A stretch of 7,658 nt of DNA. It comes from Muribaculaceae bacterium (GTDB taxonomy: Bacteria; Bacteroidota; Bacteroidia; Bacteroidales; Muribaculaceae). How positions within the stretch are numbered: the stretch's first letter is position 1; the number at the start of each line of letters is the position of its first letter. Shown here piece after piece: positions 1 to 5,349 of this stretch. The notes under the pieces are model-generated. The model saw nothing but the letters and a program-made list of their open reading frames with translations, did no database searches and was not told the origin of the DNA. A program made the translations under genes and the position numbers. The DNA lies in contig JAIDKP010000034.1 in NCBI GenBank assembly GCA_029051445.1, positions 1 to 7,658 of the forward strand, given 5' to 3'.

Positions 1-1444
1 AATTCAACGACAGATCCGATACGACAGTGCATACGTTGCCTTTAAGTTTCGATTTATGCACAAGATGGATGCCGTTGAGAAAACTGCCGGCCCAGAAATA
101 ATCGCCGTCTTCAATCAGTGCGTAGACCCAGTTGGTGTTATGCTTACCATCCTCGTCGACGACATGAAATACATCAAATTTGTTGTCAGCGGGATTGAGA
201 CGGTTTATTCCTCCGTCAGTGGCAAACCACATATTGCCCTCACTGTCTTCGTGAATGGCTCTGATGCGGTTGTGCGACAGTGAGTTCGGGCGATCTGAAT
301 GTCTGTACCAGTAAGGGGCATTGTCTTTTGAAAGTTTTATGACACCGTTTGTACCGGCAAGCCAGAGGTTGTTTTGGCTGTCGCGGTAGATCGAGTGAAT
401 CTCGTTGCCTTCGCCTGAATGAGTGAGAGCGCTGAGCTTTATTGTGCGTATTGAGCTGGAATTGGATGCGATGGAAAGACCGCGCTCATGTCCGGTCCAC
501 ACATTATGCTGCTTGTCCGAGTATATGCACCAGATTTCATTGTCGGCCAGACTCAGTTCCTGTCTGGAATCATGGCGGTACTGCCTGACGCCGTTTTTGT
601 CAAGATCAAAGACTCCGTCATCGGTTCCGATCAGAATATGATCCGGATCACCGTTTGATAAGCTTTTTATGTTGTTGGTCTCCAGTGGAATAATTTTCTC
701 CCAGCGGTCGTTGGTGGGAGTGTATTTCAGAAGTGATCCTTCGCCGCCTACATATATTGTTTCCCGGTCGTCGGCCTCAAGCATGCAGTTGGCAAAAAGG
801 GGATAGTCTTCCGATCCTCCGACCTTAATTTTCAACGGCTTGAATGATTCTTCCTGTGCGCTCCATCTTGCCAGACCGCTGTAGGTGCCGACATAAAGAA
901 TTCCGCGGCTGTCGCGGAGCATTGAGTAGACCGATCTGTGGGGAAGCCCCTCTGAAAAATCCGTGAGCAGGTTGTCTCGCAGATTCATCCGGACTATGCC
1001 GTTGAGACCGCCTATCCAGAGAACATCATCGGTCAGAAGCAATGTTCTGATTTCTTTTGGAGTCGCCATAGGGCTTGGCGAAACTGTACCGGTCGAATAG
1101 TCATAGATAAGCAGACCGTTGTTGCTCCCGATATAAAGACAATCATCTTTCTCGACTATAGCATAGATCTGGATTCCCGAGAGCTCGTCCCGCCCGACGG
1201 GATGGGCCGTGACACCGTCATAGAAGTACAGACCGCTGTTGCTTCCGAGCCACATGATACCACGGCTGTCCATAAACAGGCAGAATATCGCAGTCTTCTT
1301 GCCGTCGACTGTTATGTTTTTCCACGACAGTTCGGTCTCGGGCAGGCGTGGTGTGGAATAGCCGTTGTGGACAGCTGCGATTGAGATTATTATAGTCAGA
1401 ACATAACGTAGAAGTCTTCTGGGATAGGCGCTGGGCTTCTTCAT
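1..1444 (-). CDS. Two-component regulator with N-terminal Reg_prop beta-propeller (sensor histidine kinase or hybrid HTCS), C-terminus outside the window
   Basis: The minus strand is open from an ATG at 1444 to the left edge: 481 codons, no stop. Residues 1-30 look like a signal peptide or membrane anchor (basic MKKPSAYPRRLLRY, then a hydrophobic stretch). After it come recurring propeller units of the Reg_prop type: FMDSRGIMWLGSNSGLYFY near 58-75, MLRDSRGILYVGTYSGL near 175-191, YSDKQHNVWTGHERGLS near 308-324, YRDSQNNLWLAGTNGVI near 353-369, and HEDSEGNMWFATDGGINRL near 398-416. In Bacteroidota such propellers form the periplasmic ligand sensor of hybrid two-component systems, followed by a Y_Y_Y domain, one membrane helix, a histidine kinase and often a receiver plus AraC-type HTH. 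None of those later domains is visible here, so the output type is unknown. It lies downstream of the recombinase on the same strand, separated by 157 bp with its own apparent promoter, so it is probably not simply co-transcribed. Recognition of the propeller is firm; the downstream architecture is inference. Confidence 0.88.
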   Translation of the reverse strand, partial: MKKPSAYPRRLLRYVLTIIISIAAVHNGYSTPRLPETELSWKNITVDGKKTAIFCLFMDSRGIMWLGSNSGLYFYDGVTAHPVGRDELSGIQIYAIVEKDDCLYIGSNNGLLIYDYSTGTVSPSPMATPKEIRTLLLTDDVLWIGGLNGIVRMNLRDNLLTDFSEGLPHRSVYSMLRDSRGILYVGTYSGLARWSAQEESFKPLKIKVGGSEDYPLFANCMLEADDRETIYVGGEGSLLKYTPTNDRWEKIIPLETNNIKSLSNGDPDHILIGTDDGVFDLDKNGVRQYRHDSRQELSLADNEIWCIYSDKQHNVWTGHERGLSIASNSSSIRTIKLSALTHSGEGNEIHSIYRDSQNNLWLAGTNGVIKLSKDNAPYWYRHSDRPNSLSHNRIRAIHEDSEGNMWFATDGGINRLNPADNKFDVFHVVDEDGKHNTNWVYALIEDGDYFWAGSFLNGIHLVHKSKLKGNVCTVVSDLSLN

Positions 1445-1473
1445 GTTTTTTGACGGTATTGAGTTTGAGAGTG

Positions 1474-1502
1474 TAAAATTATTATTTTTTAGTTATGACA
1501 GG
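1474..1502 (-). promoter_or_regulatory. Putative promoter of the propeller sensor gene
   Basis: On the minus strand TAATTTTA (1481-1474) matches the Bacteroidota -7 consensus TAnnTTTG at all but the last base. It lies about 30 bp upstream of the ATG. No TTTG-like -33 element is placed correctly; instead CCTGTCA (1502-1496) sits 14 bp upstream of TAATTT. The same pair at the same spacing precedes the recombinase gene. The lack of a -33 box would fit a promoter needing an activator. Called by eye only. Confidence 0.4.
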
Positions 1503-1514
1503 CGTTGTGCGGCT

Positions 1515-1557
1515 ACATAATTCTGCAACATTTCCGACATAATCTGCAACATTTCAG
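1515..1557. repeat. Back-to-back direct repeat, 22 + 21 bp, candidate operator
   Basis: Two adjacent copies lie with no spacer: 1515-1536 and 1537-1557. On the plus strand each reads ACATAAT(T)CTGCAACATTTC followed by two variable bases. Aligned this way, the copies differ by one extra T in the first copy and by the last two bases. The repeat falls between the recombinase stop and the sensor start, about 35-75 bp upstream of the putative sensor -7 box. A 21 bp period (two helical turns, same face) is the geometry of AraC-type direct-repeat operators, and AraC-type HTH domains end many hybrid propeller regulators. Arm-type sites for the neighbouring recombinase are the main alternative. The repeat is seen directly; its role is inferred. 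Confidence 0.7.
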
Positions 1558-1601
1558 ATGCGGAGTGGCGACTTGGCTTGATGCGGAGATTAGTACAGCC
1601 C

Positions 1602-2840
1602 TTAAAGACACCTGAGAATTATTGAATTCGCTTTGTCGACTGCCGATGTGTCGAGAGATGTAAGATAGATCTGGGTTGTCATCTCGGAATCGTGCCCCAT
1701 GCCTTCGCTGATTACGCTGAGTGCTATGCCTTTGTTTTTTGCAGCCGAAGCCCAGCTATGGCGTGCGACATATAGAGTCAGTGGAATTTTGATATCAGTT
1801 AATTCTGCGATTTTTTTGAGATTGCGGTTTATTTTATATCCTGCATTGAGATAGGTATATCTCTCGTTGATTCCTGTGTTTTTTATTATGGGTAACAGAT
1901 ATACGCTTTTGTTTTCAGGATATTTGTCAAGTATCGATTGCATCTCGCCGGTCCATTTTATTGTCAGAAGACGGCCGGTCTTGTGCCGGCGGTAGGAAAT
2001 ATATCCGTTTCTTAGATCCGACTTCTTTAAGAACGCCATATCGATGAAACTCATCCCTCTCATATAAAAACTTAGCATAAACATGTCTCTTGCAAAATCG
2101 AGAGCTGGATATGCCGATAGGTCAAGAATCTTGATTTTTCTGATAACCGGTAAAGGTAACGCACGCTTTATTGTTTTGTCTATCCCGGTGTATACGTGTT
2201 TGAAAGGGTTGCGGTTTTCTATGATCTCCTGTTCGACTGCCCGGTTATATACAGCCCTCAGTATTCTGGTATAGAAAGATACTGTGTTTGGTGTCACTCC
2301 GCGGTTGTGGAGCCAGCATTCATAAGACTCCATTATTTCAGAAGTCAGGCAGTCAAGGATAATATCGTTGCCTTGAAGCGGGTTGGGCTGTTTGGCAGAT
2401 CTGTCCGACAGAAATTTTTTGAAGCTGTTGAGAGTGGTCTTGTAGGTTTCTGAAGTTCTGATTCTGCCGTTCTGCCTTAGCTGGGATATTAAACCCTTCA
2501 TAAAGTTGAACAGAGTGTATTCCTGCACATATCGGTAGAATTGGCTGATTATATCATCGGCTGTATAAAAAACTCCGGTAGTATCAAATTTACGGCAGAT
2601 GCGGTTCAGACGGTCAAGATCCTGACGCAGACGTTCGCCGATCGTTTGGATCAGAATGCTTCTTGCCGAATCGTTATGGGCGCTTTTTACTGTTTTACGT
2701 CTCTCATCCCATTCTGTCGGGAATATGTGGAACCCTGTGTGAAGTTTTCTGACTTTTCTCTCATGGATGATCTGATAATAGATAGAGCCTTTTTTGTCGG
2801 CAGTGATGGATGGCCGGAACTTGATTTTTATCGAAGCCAT
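1602..2840 (-). CDS. Tyrosine recombinase / site-specific integrase (Bacteroidales DNA-invertase-like)
   Basis: A complete 412-residue protein from ATG at 2840 to TAA at 1604-1602. An N-terminal arm-type DNA-binding domain covers about residues 1-95 (IKIKFRPS, IYYQIIHERKVRKLHTGF). A SAM-like core-binding domain follows at about 108-215 (RTSETYKTTLNSFKKFL, TPNTVSFYTRILRAVYNRAV). The C-terminal catalytic domain shows Arg261 (YMRGMSFIDM), Lys287 (RRHKTGR), Arg360 (LYVARHSWAS), His383 (MGHDSEMTTQ) and the nucleophile Tyr392 (IYL). The first position of the usual HxxR box is Tyr357; from memory this is normal for this Bacteroidales subgroup, so I do not read it as inactivation. Relatives catalyse strand exchange and several invert promoters of surface genes; many lie beside fimbrial operons, as here. 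It is divergent from the fimbrial pair. Its base composition is AT-richer than the S41 gene. Its substrate sites are not identified. Confidence 0.93.
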   Translation of the reverse strand: MASIKIKFRPSITADKKGSIYYQIIHERKVRKLHTGFHIFPTEWDERRKTVKSAHNDSARSILIQTIGERLRQDLDRLNRICRKFDTTGVFYTADDIISQFYRYVQEYTLFNFMKGLISQLRQNGRIRTSETYKTTLNSFKKFLSDRSAKQPNPLQGNDIILDCLTSEIMESYECWLHNRGVTPNTVSFYTRILRAVYNRAVEQEIIENRNPFKHVYTGIDKTIKRALPLPVIRKIKILDLSAYPALDFARDMFMLSFYMRGMSFIDMAFLKKSDLRNGYISYRRHKTGRLLTIKWTGEMQSILDKYPENKSVYLLPIIKNTGINERYTYLNAGYKINRNLKKIAELTDIKIPLTLYVARHSWASAAKNKGIALSVISEGMGHDSEMTTQIYLTSLDTSAVDKANSIILRCL

Positions 2841-2861
2841 ATGTCTGATACTGAGTTTGTG

Positions 2862-2890
2862 ATAAATTATAAGGTATGATAGTTGACAGG
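2862..2890 (-). promoter_or_regulatory. Putative recombinase promoter
   Basis: On the minus strand TAATTTAT (2869-2862) resembles the Bacteroidota -7 box, and CCTGTCA (2890-2884) lies 14 bp upstream of TAATTT. Both elements and their spacing recur upstream of the propeller sensor gene. The leader would be about 20 nt and contains CAAACTCA, also shared with the sensor leader. The upstream element overlaps the TTGACA of the opposite-strand fimbrial promoter. Pattern-based call. Confidence 0.4.
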
Positions 2891-2909
2891 TTCTGAAACT
2901 TTATATATG
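2883..2909 (+). promoter_or_regulatory. Putative promoter of the DUF5119-fimbrillin operon
   Basis: TTGACA at 2883-2888 is followed by TATATATG at 2902-2909, one mismatch from the Bacteroidota -7 consensus TAnnTTTG. The gap from the TTG to the -7 box is 16 bp, slightly short for the Bacteroidota -33/-7 arrangement. Transcription would start near 2915, giving a leader of about 45 nt. The TTGACA overlaps the upstream element of the divergent recombinase promoter, so the two may compete for polymerase. No inverted repeats that would make it invertible were found nearby. Confidence 0.38.
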
Positions 2910-2959
2910 CAACCGGCGTTGTTAAAAGTAATTAATAACAGTAAAGATGTTGTTTGTCG

Positions 2960-3952
2960 ATGATAAAAGAAGCGGTGCCGGTCGGAGTTATGTTGACTTT
3001 GTCTATGCTTGTGCAGTCATGTCTGTACGACGGGATTCGTGATTGTTCAGACTATTATAACAGCCTGTATATCGATAATCATTGGAATCTTGCACCGGAT
3101 GCCGATCCGGAAGGGATGGCTGCTTTTTTCTTCAAGAAAGACGGAAGCGGGGTCTGGCGGTTTGATCTTGTCGGAAAAGATGGAGGACAGGTGCGGTTGC
3201 CGATGGGCGATTATGCTTTCGTGACGCTGAATGACGACACAGCGGTTCAGTTTGAGGACACCGGCTCTTATGAGTCCATGTTCTTGTCAACAGCCTCATG
3301 CGCATTGTTTCCGGGGGCGACAGATAGTGGTGGAGAGGAGATGTCGGTCAGGATGATCTCTCCTGAAGAGGAAACTGTGATGTGCCCTGAAACAATTTGG
3401 TATGATTCTTCGCCTTGTGTCAGTCTGAGCCTCGACAGGTTGTCATATGTCGATATCTCTGAGGGAGAAAAAATAAGAGTTTCTCCGTTTCTGATATTGC
3501 CTGCTCATCCGCGGAGCATTGTATGTAAATATCATCTTGTAGTGACAGGTGTCTCTAATCTGGAGGGAGTGTCGCGCGTCAGTGCGGCCATAAGTGGCAT
3601 GGCCGGACAGATAAAAATTGACGGTCTGTCGCGCCCGTGTCAGGGAGTCACACTGCCGTTTCCGGTAAAATGCTCTGGTGGGTCTGGGATAAATGGCGAA
3701 TTTCTGACATTTGGACTCACCTCTGATCCCTCTGTGCGAAACATTCTTAGCCTCTTTGTATGGCTTGCCGATGGCACGCGTCACTGCTATGAGTTTGATG
3801 TGACTTCACAGACAACTACAGCCGATGATCCAATGGATGTATGGATACGCATTGATGGGCTTGAACTGCCTGTTTCGGCTGAAAATAAAGGCTCTTTTGA
3901 CGTGACTGTAGACAAGTGGAATACAATAGTGATAAACCTTGGCGGGAGCTGA
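2960..3952 (+). CDS. DUF5119-family lipoprotein, probable pilus-associated subunit or anchor
   Basis: 330 residues from ATG at 2960 to TGA at 3950-3952. A TTG two codons upstream (2954) is possible but the ATG is preferred. The N-terminus is a type II signal peptide: hydrophobic VPVGVMLTLSMLVQS with the lipidated cysteine at 21, then a CLYDGIRDC stretch. The DUF5119 hallmarks are HWNLAPDADPEGM (about 41-53), a GKDGGQVRLPMGDYAFVTLN stretch (about 72-91) and a C-terminal FDVTVDKW (about 313-320). Function is not established for the family; members are cell-envelope lipoproteins often encoded next to fimbrillin-family genes, as here. By analogy with FimB/Mfa2-type proteins it may anchor or cap a pilus. 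It is the first gene of a two-gene plus-strand operon with a 75 bp gap to the fimbrillin. Family assignment rests on remembered motif patterns. Confidence 0.8.
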   Translation: MIKEAVPVGVMLTLSMLVQSCLYDGIRDCSDYYNSLYIDNHWNLAPDADPEGMAAFFFKKDGSGVWRFDLVGKDGGQVRLPMGDYAFVTLNDDTAVQFEDTGSYESMFLSTASCALFPGATDSGGEEMSVRMISPEEETVMCPETIWYDSSPCVSLSLDRLSYVDISEGEKIRVSPFLILPAHPRSIVCKYHLVVTGVSNLEGVSRVSAAISGMAGQIKIDGLSRPCQGVTLPFPVKCSGGSGINGEFLTFGLTSDPSVRNILSLFVWLADGTRHCYEFDVTSQTTTADDPMDVWIRIDGLELPVSAENKGSFDVTVDKWNTIVINLGGS

Positions 3953-4027
3953 GTTGTTGTTTTTATAAGGAAGAACTTATTGCCGATGGATAGAGATGTT
4001 TTCCGGAAATAAAAAAACGATATCGAT

Positions 4028-5104
4028 ATGACAGGAAGATTATTGGCCGGAATGTTGGCCGGGTTGGGAGTGATGCAGTTGGTGGCATCATGTAGTGCCG
4101 ACGGTATACACGGTCTGGAGGTTGTGGATCAGTCATTGATAACGTTCAATGCTGTTGCTGCAAAAAATGCTTCAAGGGGCGATGTGACGACAACGGTCAC
4201 AATACGCGATTTCGTAGTCACTGCCTATGCCAATGGTAAAATACTTATGGATCATGTGACTGTCAGTCGCGACGGTGCTCAATGGACATACTCGCCGGCG
4301 GCATACTGGCCCGATGTCCCGGTTAATTTCTATGCGGTTAGCCCCGCTGACATGGTTGACTCACCGGATATTACGGGAGCAGGAACAGGAACCGCAAGTA
4401 TCGAGGGTTACAATAATCCGGGTAATGTCGATCTGTTGTATGCCGTGAATTATGGAGAGATACAGACCGGATCACCGGTGGTTATAAACTTCAGGCATGC
4501 GCTTTCCAAAGTAGATGTTATGCTCTCCAGTGCAAATTCCGAAATTGTCGTGAAGGTAAAAAACGTAAAAATTGGAAATGTATGTAGTCAGGGATCGTTT
4601 TATTATCCGCGTCAGACAACAGCCGCCGACAACGCTGTATCAGGATATTGGCATTCTCAGACACTTATTGGGGATGTTACTCTTTTAAGTTCCGACGAAG
4701 GGTTGGTATTAACGCCTGACGTAGCGGATGTCTCAGAAAATGAGCAGGGTAAGGATATTGATTTCTTTATCCCGCAGGAACTGGGAGCACTTTCCTATGA
4801 TGCATCTGATAAGGTGTTTACAGGCGCTTATATAGCTGTTGATTGTGAAATCTTTGACAAGGCGACGGGTGGCAAGCTCTTCCCCGGAACCCATACTCCC
4901 GATTATATTCTTGTGCCTGGAACCGATTGCGGTCGCATAATGTATCCTGCATCCGGCAAGTCTGTCACTGAATGGAAAATAGGGTATTCCTATGTGTATG
5001 ATATCAAGATTGACAATCCGGCGGTATTGTTTGATGGTATAGAATTTGGAGTGACAGTCGATGAATTTGCCGACGGCAACGCGTCAGAGAGTCCGTCGAT
5101 GTAA
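4028..5104 (+). CDS. Fimbrillin family (Mfa-like) lipoprotein, probable pilus stalk or tip subunit
   Basis: 358 residues from ATG at 4028 to TAA at 5102-5104. An in-frame stop at 4010-4012 rules out a start further upstream. The signal peptide ends in a lipobox, LVASC, with Cys22. Family marks are SLITFNAVAAKNASR (36-50), WTYSPAAYWPDVPVNFYAVS (86-105), DLLYAV (135-140), NFRHALSKVDVML (154-166) and the C-terminal GIEFGVTVDEF. In type V pili of Bacteroidales these lipoproteins reach the outer membrane surface, a trypsin-like protease removes the N-terminal segment after an arginine, and subunits polymerise by donor-strand exchange. Arg50 is a good candidate cleavage point. The A-rich leader (AAATAAAAAAACG) without a Shine-Dalgarno is typical of the phylum. 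Whether it is a stalk or tip subunit cannot be told from sequence. Confidence 0.85.
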   Translation: MTGRLLAGMLAGLGVMQLVASCSADGIHGLEVVDQSLITFNAVAAKNASRGDVTTTVTIRDFVVTAYANGKILMDHVTVSRDGAQWTYSPAAYWPDVPVNFYAVSPADMVDSPDITGAGTGTASIEGYNNPGNVDLLYAVNYGEIQTGSPVVINFRHALSKVDVMLSSANSEIVVKVKNVKIGNVCSQGSFYYPRQTTAADNAVSGYWHSQTLIGDVTLLSSDEGLVLTPDVADVSENEQGKDIDFFIPQELGALSYDASDKVFTGAYIAVDCEIFDKATGGKLFPGTHTPDYILVPGTDCGRIMYPASGKSVTEWKIGYSYVYDIKIDNPAVLFDGIEFGVTVDEFADGNASESPSM

Positions 5105-5139
5105 CGTAGATAATATTATTGAAAAACGAAAAAAGAGAG

Positions 5140-5247
5140 ATGTATTTTTGGATTATACTGGCTGCTGTTCTGGTTCTGGGAAACAGACAACACATAGTGC
5201 CTGCGGTTTATTGTGTATTCTCTAAATTAACCGGTCACAGAAGATAA
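5140..5247 (+). CDS. Possible 35-residue membrane peptide downstream of the fimbrillin
   Basis: ATG at 5140, TAA at 5245-5247. The start follows the fimbrillin stop by 35 bp and is preceded by a purine-rich AAAAAAGAGAG. The peptide begins with a hydrophobic run, MYFWIILAAVLVLG, then NRQHIVPAVYCVFSKL and a basic end (TGHRR). It could be a small membrane protein of the pilus operon, the residue of a further secreted subunit gene cut off after its signal peptide, or chance. No family recognised. The Cys at residue 25 is not in a lipobox context. Confidence 0.25.
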   Translation: MYFWIILAAVLVLGNRQHIVPAVYCVFSKLTGHRR

Positions 5248-5250
5248 TAA

Positions 5251-5328
5251 TACAATGAGGCTGTGTCAAAAAAAGCATTCGAGGGTGGAGTACACCCAAC
5301 GCTAAATTCGACACAGCCTTATATTGTA
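5251..5328. repeat. Nested imperfect inverted repeat between convergent genes
   Basis: Outer arms TACAAT (5251-5256) and ATTGTA (5323-5328) flank a perfect 10 bp pair, AGGCTGTGTC (5258-5267) and GACACAGCCT (5310-5319). Inside lies a second hairpin with a GGGTG (5283-5287) / CACCC (5293-5297) core. The whole about 78 bp can fold into one long interrupted hairpin. It sits between the end of the fimbrial operon and the end of the S41 gene, so it may be a terminator region for both. A small non-autonomous element is the alternative; no clear target duplication is visible because the palindrome continues into the flanks. Confidence 0.7.
5268..5303 (-). terminator. Intrinsic terminator of the S41 protease gene
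   Basis: Read on the minus strand, AGC.TT.GGGTG pairs with CACCC...AA.GCT around a 5-base loop (TACTC), with one mismatch and a 3-base bulge, and is followed at once by seven T (A-run at 5268-5274 on the plus strand). It begins 46 bp after the S41 stop codon. The plus strand has no comparable T-run after either hairpin, so it is less convincing for the fimbrial operon. Confidence 0.65.
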
Positions 5329-5349
5329 GTCTGTTAACTCGAGACGAGA

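Noticed and set aside
1557..1588. 9 bp direct repeat GATGCGGAG at 1557-1565 and 1580-1588
   Set aside because: It is short, does not extend, and has no clear relation to either gene; a chance repeat is likely.
1445..1601. A tRNA gene or a tRNA-end fragment serving as integration site beside the recombinase
   Set aside because: No cloverleaf-like sequence or CCA-ending acceptor stem is visible in either intergenic region flanking the recombinase.
1501..2922. GGCGTTGT at 1501-1508 and 2915-2922 as attachment-site cores around the recombinase
   Set aside because: An 8 bp match is expected many times by chance in a window of this size, and the flanks do not extend it.
2841..2959. Invertible promoter between the recombinase and the DUF5119 gene
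   Set aside because: I compared the region with its own reverse complement by eye and found no inverted pair of 7 bp or more flanking the promoter elements. Recombinase neighbourhood alone does not show inversion.
3443..3784. 113-codon minus-strand frame opposite the DUF5119 gene
   Set aside because: Its product has no recognisable domain, and the plus-strand gene has clear family motifs across the region.
3965..3980. Hairpin ATAAG-N6-CTTAT between the DUF5119 and fimbrillin genes as an internal terminator
   Set aside because: The 5 bp AT-rich stem is too weak and no T-run follows it, so the two genes can remain one operon.
4020..4029. Perfect palindrome ATATCGATAT overlapping the fimbrillin start codon
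   Set aside because: It is a 10 bp AT-rich palindrome with no second copy; it is not enough to call an operator.
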